From Chloroflexota bacterium (GTDB lineage Bacteria > Chloroflexota > Dehalococcoidia > Lucifugimonadales > UBA3495), in contig VXOG01000028.1 of assembly GCA_009840165.1 (NCBI GenBank), positions 91,937-155,936 of the forward strand: a DNA stretch of 64,000 nucleotides. Direction: 5' to 3'. The translations under genes and the position numbers were made by a program. Below, piece after piece: positions 18,984-27,597 of the stretch; the stretch's first letter is position 1, and the number at the start of each line of letters is the position of its first letter. The notes beneath the pieces are model-generated. The model ran no database searches, had not been told where the DNA came from, and saw only the letters and a list, made by a program, of their open reading frames with translations.

Positions 18984-19448
18984 TCAACTCCCGGACCACC
19001 CCGTAGTTCGCTCCGGAGTAATCTTGATTACCGGGTTGCTCTCCAGATCCATCTCACGGTACTGCGGATACTTAACACGGAGCAAGGCGAGGGCATCCGC
19101 CTGTTCCGCGCCGGGCTCCAGCAACTCGGCGCGGCCCTGCACCAGCAGATACCACAGTCTCGACCAGTCCGCTTCATAATGGTCAATCACTACTGAAACC
19201 TGTGGGTTTTCCAGGATGTTGCGGACCCGACGCAGTCCCCTCAAATTTCCGCTTTTCGGTTTGGCGTCCAGCGCCGAGTAAACGCTCTGACCATCGCAGG
19301 CGAAGCAGAACGGGATGACGTGGGGCCGTCCCGCATTATCGGCGGTAGCCAAATGACCAACCGGGATTTGATTCAACAATTCAACTTGCCGTTGGCTAAG
19401 CACCGCCTCATCGCGTTTTCCTGCCATATCACCCTCGCAGCCGCTCAA
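18984..19448 (-). CDS. Pyridoxamine 5'-phosphate oxidase-like / probable F420-dependent PPOX-class protein
   Basis: QVELLNQIPVGHLATADNAGRPHVIPFCFACDGQSVYSALDAKPK. Confidence 0.85.
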   Translation of the reverse strand: MSGCEGDMAGKRDEAVLSQRQVELLNQIPVGHLATADNAGRPHVIPFCFACDGQSVYSALDAKPKSGNLRGLRRVRNILENPQVSVVIDHYEADWSRLWYLLVQGRAELLEPGAEQADALALLRVKYPQYREMDLESNPVIKITPERTTGWSGS

Positions 19449-20997
19449 TAATCATAGGAATATGCAGCAACAGGTCACTCGCCACGACGCCCGCCCTGCC
19501 CATACTGTTCCGCGCTACCTCGCCAGCCGTTCCATGAAGGTAGCCCCCTAGCGCGGTGGCGTCGTATGGTGCTAGGCCCTGGGCCATCAGGCCGCCGATA
19601 ATGCCGGTCAAAACGTCCCCGGTTCCGCCGGCGGCCAGCGCAGGATTGGCGAAAGGCAAGATACATTGCGCGCCGGTCGGCGATGCGACGATGCTGTGGG
19701 CTCCTTTCAGCAGCACTGTTTGGCCCCACTTATCCGCCGAACTGCCGGCAATGCCAAGTCGGTCTGCTTGCACTTCGATAGTGGATTGGCCGGTAAGCGT
19801 AGCCATTTCGCCGGGGTGTGGTGTCAGCACTGTAGGGCCGCGCAAACGGGCCGGCCAAGCGTCGCAGCGGGCAAGGTTGCTCAACCCGTCGGCATCAATC
19901 ACCGACGGCGGCATAGGCAAGTCGGCGTTGGCCAATAGCAGCCGCTCCACGAACGCCGTCGTTCCTGGCGACAAGCCAAGTCCACAACCTACCGCCAATG
20001 CTGAGTACCCCCCGAGACGTTCCCTGATTAGCTCCGCAGCTGTGGCATCAATACGCCCGTCGGAATCTTCCGGCAGGGGCAGATGGATAGTTTCAGTCAG
20101 TTTCGAGGCCGCTATGGGGTACACGGACTCCGGCGTTGCCAGAGTAACCAGCCCGGCGCCAACCCGGTGCGCCGACATTGCGGCCAGAACCGATGCGCCG
20201 ACGAAGTTCCGGGAACCGGCGACGATCAAGAGGTGTCCGTAGGTGCCTTTATGTGAATCCAGCGGGCGGGCGGGCAGCAAATCAGCGGCTGCCGAATCAG
20301 ACATCCACTCGACCGACAGGTCAATGCCGTCAAGGGCTCCTGTCGGCAACCCGATACCCAACACAACTATCCGGCCGGCATAGGCGGCGCCAGGAAAGGT
20401 GGCGATACCCAACTTGGGGTAACACAAGGCCAGCGTTACGTCGGCAACGAGCGTGTTCTCGTCCGCTGATCCGGTATCTGGGTTCACGCCGGTGGGCAAA
20501 TCCACGGCCACCACGCGCAAATCTGCGCGGTGGCGACGGTGCCGATTGGCCAATGCGGCAACATCGCTCATCACCCCTTCCAAAGGACGATAGCGACCCG
20601 CTCCCAGGATGGCGTCAACTACTACATGACAACTTGCCAGCAATTCGCCTAACTTTGACAAGTCGGCGTCGTCAGCCGCGTCCAATACCGCCACGTCGTA
20701 GGACAGGGCGTCAGCCATCTTGGGATCGTGGTCAGGGCGGCCCCGAACGACGTAGCAGTAAACCTCGGCGCCCCAACGCCGGAGATGTCGCGCTATCACC
20801 AGGCCGTCCGCGCCGTTATTACCCGGTCCAATCAGGAGAAGGGCTTTGCGACCTGCTGTGCCGCCCATACCCTGGCGTATCTGCTGCGCGCAGGCCAGGC
20901 CGGCGTTTTCCATCAAAGTGTCTTTGCTTATGCCGACCCGTTCCGATGCGTCCTCCAGCGCCTGCATCTGGGCGACGGTTACGACTTTGACTGTCAT
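19429..20997 (-). CDS. nnr: Bifunctional NAD(P)H-hydrate epimerase / ADP-dependent NAD(P)H-hydrate dehydratase
   Basis: LLIGPGNNGADGLVIARHL epimerase motif; VLTPHPGEMATLTG and NPALAAGGTGDVLTGIIGGLMAQG dehydratase motifs. Confidence 0.94.
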   Translation of the reverse strand: MTVKVVTVAQMQALEDASERVGISKDTLMENAGLACAQQIRQGMGGTAGRKALLLIGPGNNGADGLVIARHLRRWGAEVYCYVVRGRPDHDPKMADALSYDVAVLDAADDADLSKLGELLASCHVVVDAILGAGRYRPLEGVMSDVAALANRHRRHRADLRVVAVDLPTGVNPDTGSADENTLVADVTLALCYPKLGIATFPGAAYAGRIVVLGIGLPTGALDGIDLSVEWMSDSAAADLLPARPLDSHKGTYGHLLIVAGSRNFVGASVLAAMSAHRVGAGLVTLATPESVYPIAASKLTETIHLPLPEDSDGRIDATAAELIRERLGGYSALAVGCGLGLSPGTTAFVERLLLANADLPMPPSVIDADGLSNLARCDAWPARLRGPTVLTPHPGEMATLTGQSTIEVQADRLGIAGSSADKWGQTVLLKGAHSIVASPTGAQCILPFANPALAAGGTGDVLTGIIGGLMAQGLAPYDATALGGYLHGTAGEVARNSMGRAGVVASDLLLHIPMIIERLRG

Positions 20998-21437
20998 ATT
21001 TCAGTCGGCGCGAGGGGTGCAGTATCATCGCCCCGCAGGATAGCTGCGGCGGCTTGCCGCGATTCTTCAGTGTCGGGTCGGGAGGCAACGGCGACCACCA
21101 TGGCGTAGCCGCGGGAATGGGTCAAGCTGATTGCGATTTCGGTCACGCCGAGGCGTTCGGCCCGGCGCAAAGCCCTACCGTGTAACCTGGGACTGGGCGC
21201 GCCGCTGGGCGCCCGCACCACTTCAACATCCCGCCAACCGACGCCGCGGAATCCGGTGCCCAGTGATTTCATCACCGCTTCCTTGGCGGCGAAACGAGCG
21301 GCCAGGTTGGGGGCGCGGCCACGACAGTAGGCTATCTCGCCGGGGGTGAACACACGCCGCAGAAACCGGTCGCCATAGCGGTCCAGCACGCTGGCAACCC
21401 GTTCGATTTCGATGAAATCCACTCCGGTAGTGAGCAT
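20994..21437 (-). CDS. acpS: Holo-[acyl-carrier-protein] synthase
   Basis: GVDFIEIERVASVLDRYGDRFLRRVFTPGEIAYC, LAARFAAKEAVMKSLGTG, ISLTHSRGYAMVVAVA. Confidence 0.94.
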   Translation of the reverse strand: MLTTGVDFIEIERVASVLDRYGDRFLRRVFTPGEIAYCRGRAPNLAARFAAKEAVMKSLGTGFRGVGWRDVEVVRAPSGAPSPRLHGRALRRAERLGVTEIAISLTHSRGYAMVVAVASRPDTEESRQAAAAILRGDDTAPLAPTEI

Positions 21438-21488
21438 TTTTTACATCGATGGATAGGATGGACAGGATTTTGGCCGAACGCGGCTGTG

Positions 21489-21512
21489 GACTTCCCGCTT
21501 TCGCGGGAATGA
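21489..21512. repeat. REP-like repeat, inverted copy
   Basis: GACTTCCCGCTTTCGCGGGAATGA. Confidence 0.8.
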
Positions 21513-21539
21513 TGGGGCAAGGCAGGAATGCTGGGGGTG

Positions 21540-22418
21540 TTATTCGCCGGTGTGCCCGGCGATGTTCAAGTCTCTCAGGATGTGGGACACGGAATAACGC
21601 CGGTTCAGCACGTAAAAATGAATGCCCGGGACACCGTTGGCCCAGAGGTCTTCAGCTTGGCGCGTAGCGTGTTCCACTCCGATTTCGCGCACGGCGCGGT
21701 TGTCGTCGGAGAACCGTTCCAGGCGCTCGTCCAATTCCGCGGGGATGGTTGCTCCACAAAGCGAAGTGAACCTCCGAATCTGGGGAGTGCTGAGGATGGG
21801 GAGAACGCCGGGGATCACGGGTACTGTGATTCCGGCGGCGGCGGCTCGCTCCTGGAAGCGGTAGAAGTAGTCGTTGTCATAGAACAGCTGCGTGATCAGG
21901 AAGTCTGCGCCCAAGTCCTGCTTCATGCGGGAGTATTCGATATCCGTGTCCAGATCCGCGGATTCGGTGTGTCCTTCCGGGTAACAGGCTCCCGCGATCC
22001 CAAAATCGAAGTTATCCGTGATGTGGGTTATCAAATCGGTGGCGTGGGGAAATTCGTCAACTCCCGGCGCGGTCTCGTTGCTGTCCGCCGGCCGGTCACC
22101 GCGCAGGGCGATCACGTTTTCGATTCCCGCCCCTTGCAGTCTCTCCAGAACGCCGTGGACCTCGCCGCGAGTCTGGGCCACGCAGGTGAGGTGGGCCATC
22201 ACTTCGAGATCAGTCTCGGCCCTGATCCTCATGGTGATTTCTTCGGTGAAGGCGCGGGTGCCCCCTCCGGCGCCGTAGGTAACCGATACGAAATCGGGAC
22301 TGAACTGCTGCAATCCCTTGATTACATCTATGACGGCCGGAACGCCGTCCGCCTCTCTGGGCGGGAAGAACTCGAATGAAATGGTACGTCGTTCGTTTAG
22401 TATTTTTTTGATCTTCAA
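21540..22418 (-). CDS. metF: Methylenetetrahydrofolate reductase
   Basis: ISFEFFPPREADG, SVTYGAGGGTRAFT, LALRGDRP-type motif, LGADFLITQLFYDNDYFYRF. Confidence 0.94.
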   Translation of the reverse strand: MKIKKILNERRTISFEFFPPREADGVPAVIDVIKGLQQFSPDFVSVTYGAGGGTRAFTEEITMRIRAETDLEVMAHLTCVAQTRGEVHGVLERLQGAGIENVIALRGDRPADSNETAPGVDEFPHATDLITHITDNFDFGIAGACYPEGHTESADLDTDIEYSRMKQDLGADFLITQLFYDNDYFYRFQERAAAAGITVPVIPGVLPILSTPQIRRFTSLCGATIPAELDERLERFSDDNRAVREIGVEHATRQAEDLWANGVPGIHFYVLNRRYSVSHILRDLNIAGHTGE

Positions 22419-22446
22419 ACCGTCTCCTGGTGTTGTGTCGTTTGGT

Positions 22447-23226
22447 TCAAAATTCGGGCTGGCGCTTTTCCTTGAACGCGGTGATGCCTTCCCTGGGATG
22501 CGGCGACGTTCCGAAAAGGTGTGTGAACGTCGCTCCTTCCAGCGCTATGCCATCGCGAAGAGGAACGTCCTGGCTGGCGCGGGCGAGGGATTTCATCAGC
22601 GCGAGGCCAGTGCGACTCTTGGTTCGCAAACCGGCAAGGATGGTTTCCAGCTCAATATCCAGCGATTCCGCCGGCGCCGACCGCAGGGCAAGCCCCCATG
22701 CCACGGCTTCGGAACCGGAAAGCCAGCGTCCGGTGGTCAGCAATTCCATGGCTCGCGGCATTCCGACGCGGCGCGGCAGCCGCTGGGTCGAGCCGCCGCC
22801 GGGGATCAGGCCGAAATTAGCGTGCTGGTCGCCAATACGAGCGTCTTCGGCGACGACCGCCATGTCGCAGGCCATCATCAGCTCCATGCCGCCCGCCAGG
22901 GCGTAACCATGCACCGCCGCTATCGTCGGTATGGGCAATTCCTCCAAAGAGAATAGCGCGGCGTTCAAGTCCCGCACGTATTCCGGCAGCAGCGACAGGT
23001 CGTCCAATGCCTGGTCAAAGTAGAGCAGATCGGCTCCGGCGCAGAATCCCCGTCCTTCTCCCCGCACAACCAGCGCTTTGAGGGTTCGGTCTTCGGATAC
23101 TTCCTCGGTAGCCTGCGAAAATTCGCAAAGCAAATCGGGGCTCAGTGCGTTCAGCGCGTCGGGTCGATTCAATCGAATCGTTGCAACCCTATCGTTCCGT
23201 GCCAGTGTAATATTGCTATACTGCAT
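22447..23226 (-). CDS. Enoyl-CoA hydratase/isomerase family protein
   Basis: RLNRPDALNALSPDLL, GEGRGFCAGADL, AAVHGYALAGGMELMMACDMAV. Confidence 0.94.
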   Translation of the reverse strand: MQYSNITLARNDRVATIRLNRPDALNALSPDLLCEFSQATEEVSEDRTLKALVVRGEGRGFCAGADLLYFDQALDDLSLLPEYVRDLNAALFSLEELPIPTIAAVHGYALAGGMELMMACDMAVVAEDARIGDQHANFGLIPGGGSTQRLPRRVGMPRAMELLTTGRWLSGSEAVAWGLALRSAPAESLDIELETILAGLRTKSRTGLALMKSLARASQDVPLRDGIALEGATFTHLFGTSPHPREGITAFKEKRQPEF

Positions 23227-23355
23227 CCAGTGCTCCAGTCGCTACGGGCATGGTAGCGTGCCCGCAGCCAATACTATACCAGACCTTGAATTCGCTGGTT
23301 TATGCCCAAGCTACACGCAGCCCCCCTGAAGCTGCATATTGATTCGGAGAGGCCC

Positions 23356-23835
23356 ATGCAAGACAGTTTCCGCAACTTCAGCTGGATTTTACACGGTTCA
23401 CTGGCCGGCTCGATGGGTCCAATGGACCGTCGTCATCTCATTTACTTCGAACGGCATGACATCACGGCCCTGGTACGCATGGAAGAGAATACCATCTCAG
23501 GCGAGCCCTGGGGTTTCACGGAACTCTTTGAGCCGGTGCCTGATTTCCAGGCGCCCACCATGGAGCAAATCGACCGGATTGTGAACTTCGTCGAGCAGCA
23601 GATCGAGACCTGGGAGCGTCCCACGGTGGTTACCTGCGCTGCCGGCATCGGGCGCACCGGTACGATTCTGGCCTCCTATCTGGTGAACACCGGATACGAT
23701 CCCGACGAAGCCATCGCCTACATTCGGCAATTGCGGCCGGGTTCCATACAGACGCCGGACCAGGAAAATGCGGTCCGGGAATACGCGAAATTCGTGCAGG
23801 AGCGAAACGCCAACCGGCCGCGGCGTTACCGATAA
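23356..23835 (+). CDS. Dual-specificity / Cys-based protein phosphatase
   Basis: VVTCAAGIGRTGTILASYLV CX5R loop; start placed at MQDSFRNF. Confidence 0.85.
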   Translation: MQDSFRNFSWILHGSLAGSMGPMDRRHLIYFERHDITALVRMEENTISGEPWGFTELFEPVPDFQAPTMEQIDRIVNFVEQQIETWERPTVVTCAAGIGRTGTILASYLVNTGYDPDEAIAYIRQLRPGSIQTPDQENAVREYAKFVQERNANRPRRYR

Positions 23836-23839
23836 AGCA

Positions 23840-23887
23840 AATCATACGGGGCCGACTCGCCAATGCGGTCAGCCCCGATGTATGATT
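23840..23887. terminator. Bulged inverted repeat between convergent genes (candidate bidirectional terminator)
   Basis: AATCATACGGGGC...GCCCCGATGTATGATT. Confidence 0.5.
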
Positions 23888-23902
23888 CCGGCTCCCGGGG
23901 GA

Positions 23903-24145
23903 TCAGGCGATCATAAGCTCCTCGCTCACTCGCTCTGCCGGGCGAGTTGCAACCGCCTCATGGAGCGTCGCCGTCAACTCCGCCGGCTCAACCTCCCGGC
24001 TGCACTGTAGGCACTGCAAGTAAGCTCCGTAGATGTCGCGAATCTTGCGCACGTTGCCGCCGCAGTGTGGGCACGCGCGCAGTTCTGCGCGGCGGCGACG
24101 CGCGCCCTGGGAAAACCGTTCGATGCTGACTCTGCTCTCCATCAT
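23903..24145 (-). CDS. Small zinc-ribbon protein, copy 1
   Basis: CPHCGG(N)18CLQC pattern, 80 aa; paralogous to 24309-24590. Confidence 0.7.
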   Translation of the reverse strand: MMESRVSIERFSQGARRRRAELRACPHCGGNVRKIRDIYGAYLQCLQCSREVEPAELTATLHEAVATRPAERVSEELMIA

Positions 24146-24248
24146 GCGTCTCCTTACTTGATGGTGAATGTTGAAAGCGCTAGGTCAGGTGGTCGTCGTT
24201 ATCGGGTTTCGTTCTGAGGTTGAGCGGTCAATCTACGGTTAAATTGAA

Positions 24249-24278
24249 AACGGCCTCGGAGACAAGTCCGAGGCCGTT
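24249..24278 (-). terminator. Rho-independent terminator of zinc-ribbon copy 2
   Basis: 12 bp perfect stem AACGGCCTCGGA/TCCGAGGCCGTT, followed on the minus strand by TTTTCAATTT. Confidence 0.8.
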
Positions 24279-24308
24279 GCCTGCGGGTTGTCTGTCCGTC
24301 TGCGATGG

Positions 24309-24590
24309 TCACACCATCACTGGCTCTTTATGTTCGGTCGGATTGGTCGGTGCGTCGATGGTCGTGGGCGGTACTGTCGCCGTTGTCGGTCGGCGGAACT
24401 CGCGTCCACATTGGGCGCACTGGTGATAAAATCCGAAGGTATCCCTCATCCGGCAAACGTCGCCGCCGCAACGTGGGCACGCCTTGCGCAATAGGGACTT
24501 GCGGGTACTGATCTGCGTCTGCATTTTCCTCATTCCTGGTAAATTGCCGATACCGCTGTTTCGCGCCGCTGGCTCCCACGGTGATTTCAT
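24309..24590 (-). CDS. Small zinc-ribbon protein, copy 2
   Basis: ACPRCGGDVCRMRDTFGFYHQCAQCGREF; aligns with copy 1 ACPHCGGNVRKIRDIYGAYLQCLQCSREV; start could be the internal MRKMQTQ. Confidence 0.7.
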   Translation of the reverse strand: MKSPWEPAARNSGIGNLPGMRKMQTQISTRKSLLRKACPRCGGDVCRMRDTFGFYHQCAQCGREFRRPTTATVPPTTIDAPTNPTEHKEPVMV

Positions 24591-24685
24591 TTTACCGCCA
24601 CTGTATTACCGGAGTATTACGGCTATACCAGCAAAAGCGCGCGAATCAGCATATCATCTTACGCATTTCGTAACAAGGGGGTTTA

Positions 24686-25180
24686 ATGACGAATTTCACG
24701 AATCCGATGCACATACCCGGCCAAGTCCTGTTAGCGGTGTATCGAGAAGCGCGCGCGGCGTTCCCGGCGGAGTGTTGCGGGTGGCTCACCGGCCCCGCTG
24801 CCGGCGACGGTGTGGACTCCATCAGGCCGGCGGAAAACGCCCAGGACGCCGATGCCCTCATTCCTATAGCCGGCAGAACCAGCGAACGGGCCTACTCTTT
24901 CAACTTCGATGACGTTCGCGCTCTCGATGAAAGTTTCGCGTCCGCGACGCCGGCTAGAATCATCTACCATTCCCATCCCAACGGCCAGGCGTATTTTTCC
25001 GAAACCGACCGGCAATTGGCTACGCAGCCGCCGGGGTGGGGTGAAGGCCCGGTATTTCCCGTGCAGCAACTGGTAGTGGGAATAGACGCTGAGCGAGTGG
25101 TGGAAGCCGCGCTGTTCGGTTGGGACGACGACGCCGCAGGGTTCGTAGAACTGGCCCGCTACGAAGGATCTGAGATCTAG
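24686..25180 (+). CDS. M67-type JAB/MPN+ (JAMM) metallopeptidase-like protein
   Basis: FPAECCGWLTGP and YHSHPNGQAYFSETD JAMM motif. Confidence 0.88.
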   Translation: MTNFTNPMHIPGQVLLAVYREARAAFPAECCGWLTGPAAGDGVDSIRPAENAQDADALIPIAGRTSERAYSFNFDDVRALDESFASATPARIIYHSHPNGQAYFSETDRQLATQPPGWGEGPVFPVQQLVVGIDAERVVEAALFGWDDDAAGFVELARYEGSEI

Positions 25181-26193
25181 GCGGTAGGCGTTCCCAACAT
25201 GGCGACCCAGACTGCTCCAACTATGTAGGCGCCGGCCATCAGGGCCAATCCGCCCAGCAGCAGCGGTTGCGGCAGGCGGTTTCTTCCCCACAACAGCAAC
25301 CCGCCGAACAAAATCAGGCAGACGGCGAAGATTCCGGCCACAAAGTGCTCCGGTTCGGGGTGGTTCAGTATGATGCCTTTCCGGTAGAACGGGTCGGCGA
25401 AGGACAGGATAGTAACGTTGAAAACGCAACTGCCGTACAATCCGGCCACTCCGAGGTCGGCGGCGCCCATCCGGGCCGCTGCGACCGTAGCCGAAGCTTC
25501 CGGCATCGTGGTCACGATGGATACGGCCAGGATGCCGAGGACGCCGGAGGAGATGCCGGTCAAATCCGCAACCCGGTCCACGCTCTGGGCCAGGAACACG
25601 CCGGCGATGATAACGCCGATGGAGACCAGGCTGAACATCAGCCACGCCTTGCTCAGCGTCATGCCCGGGTCTTCCACTTCCTCGTCGTCCCCGACGGCCG
25701 GACGGCGCTGGTACACAATCCACATTCCGGCTACATAGACCGCGAGCAGTATGATGGACGACAAGCCGATTTGCCAGACGTTAACCCCGTTCTTGACGCC
25801 GGCGAACAGCACGGCCAATCCGGTCAAAACAGCCGCCAGCACTATGAGGTAGCCCTGCTCCGGGGCAACCCGCTGGAGGAACCGTTTGCCCCCGAACACC
25901 AGCGCCACCATGGCCATGGTGAACATATTGATCATGTTGGCGCCCACCACGTTGCCCAACGCCAACTGTGGGTTGTCGATCTGCACCGCCGTGATGTTGT
26001 TGGAAAGTTCAGGCAGCGATGTCGCCAGCGCCACCAGAATGCTCCCAACGAACAGGCGGCCCCAGCCGGTCAAGGACGCCAACGCATCCCCATACTTGGC
26101 CAACTGGACGCCGAGGAATACCACCGCCACGGCGCTGGCGAGGAAAACGACGATGGCAACGGTGAGGCCAACGCTGCCCAGCAAGTTGAACAC
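25177..26193 (-). CDS. Sodium/calcium exchanger family (CaCA) membrane protein
   Basis: Alpha repeats VGSILVALATSLPELSNNITAVQIDNPQLALGNVVGANMINM and GILAVSIVTTMPEASATVAAARMGAADLGVAGLYGSCVFN. Confidence 0.9.
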   Translation of the reverse strand: MFNLLGSVGLTVAIVVFLASAVAVVFLGVQLAKYGDALASLTGWGRLFVGSILVALATSLPELSNNITAVQIDNPQLALGNVVGANMINMFTMAMVALVFGGKRFLQRVAPEQGYLIVLAAVLTGLAVLFAGVKNGVNVWQIGLSSIILLAVYVAGMWIVYQRRPAVGDDEEVEDPGMTLSKAWLMFSLVSIGVIIAGVFLAQSVDRVADLTGISSGVLGILAVSIVTTMPEASATVAAARMGAADLGVAGLYGSCVFNVTILSFADPFYRKGIILNHPEPEHFVAGIFAVCLILFGGLLLWGRNRLPQPLLLGGLALMAGAYIVGAVWVAMLGTPTA

Positions 26194-26210
26194 GGTCCGG
26201 CTCCGCAGCT

Positions 26211-27302
26211 CTAGCCAATGGCCTGCGCGATGAGATCACCCATGCCTACGGTGCTGGTAACCGTTTCGCCGGACGTAGCGATATCGGCGGTTCGATAGCC
26301 ATTCTCCAGAACGCTCTGCACTGCCCGGTCGATGGCCGCCGCCTCTTCGGTTAAACCGAGCGAATAGCGCAGCATCATGGCAGCGCTGAGGATGGACCCG
26401 CAGGGGTTGGCAATACCCTGGCCGGCGATGTCGGGCGCCGTACCGTGTATCGGCTCGTAGAATCCCGGCGTGGTGGCTCCGGCCTGGGGAACTCCGGACA
26501 GGCTGGCAGAAGGCAGGAGGCCCATGGATGCCGCCAGGATCGCTGCCTCGTCGGTCAGTATGTCGCCAAAGGTGTTCTCCGCTACGATCACGTCGTAAGA
26601 TGACGGGCGCAACACGATCTGCATGGCGCAAGCGTCCACCAGCGCGTGCTCCAGTTCAACGTCGGGGTAATCTGCCGCCACCCGGGTCGCGGTGGCCCGC
26701 CACAGCCTTGACGTTTCCAGGACGTTGGCCTTGTCAACAGAGGTCAGCTTTTTCCGCCGCCCTCGGGCTAGTTCAAAGCCGACGCGAAGCACACGCTCGA
26801 TTTCGGCTTCCGAATATCGCATGGTGTCAACGCCAACGATGCCCTGCGGCGTTTCAGTCCGTCCCTTGGGCTGTGCGTAGTACAAGCCGCCGGTAAGTTC
26901 CCTCACCACCACCATGTCCACGTTCTCAAGGACGTGGGGCTTCAGTACGCTGGATCCCGTGAGTTCCGGATATACCTTTACGGGCCGGATATTGGCAAAG
27001 ACGTTAAGGTGAGCGCGAAGGGCTAAAAGCCCGTCTTCCGGGCGGGTTGGAGCCGACGGGTCATCCCATTTGGGTCCGCCGACGGCCCCGAACAGCACCG
27101 CGTCGGCGTCAGTAGCCAGGTCTCTTACCGTGTCGGTAAGGGGGGTTCCGTGGCGGTCAATGGAAACACCGCCCACGTCCCCGTATTCCAATAAAAAGTT
27201 ATGTCCGAAGGCGCGGCCCACGGCTTCCAGGGCCTTGACCCCCTCCGCCGTAACTTCGGGCCCGATGCCGTCGCCGCCGAGAACGGCGATGTTAAAATCC
27301 AT
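26211..27302 (-). CDS. leuB: 3-isopropylmalate dehydrogenase
   Basis: [69 protein letters not shown]. Confidence 0.96.
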   Translation of the reverse strand: MDFNIAVLGGDGIGPEVTAEGVKALEAVGRAFGHNFLLEYGDVGGVSIDRHGTPLTDTVRDLATDADAVLFGAVGGPKWDDPSAPTRPEDGLLALRAHLNVFANIRPVKVYPELTGSSVLKPHVLENVDMVVVRELTGGLYYAQPKGRTETPQGIVGVDTMRYSEAEIERVLRVGFELARGRRKKLTSVDKANVLETSRLWRATATRVAADYPDVELEHALVDACAMQIVLRPSSYDVIVAENTFGDILTDEAAILAASMGLLPSASLSGVPQAGATTPGFYEPIHGTAPDIAGQGIANPCGSILSAAMMLRYSLGLTEEAAAIDRAVQSVLENGYRTADIATSGETVTSTVGMGDLIAQAIG

Positions 27303-27597
27303 AGAAATCTGCTCCTGGCCACCGGCCCATTATGTAAAAAAGCCAAGCCGGAACGAGCCGACGGGTAGTATAGCCTACGGGTTGGCGGGTATCAAACGCC
27401 AGGGCAATTGTGTTGTTCACACACCATAGGGTTATGGGGACAGTTTACCGGACCACCGGACGCCGTTAGGGTCGCTTTACTTGGCGGACACTACGCAGAT
27501 TTACCCGTAGACACGCGGTTCAAACCATTCGGTGCGAATGGAGCGGTAGGTAGCCCGAATGGTGATGGGCGACACCATCGGCCAGATGGTGTGCTTG

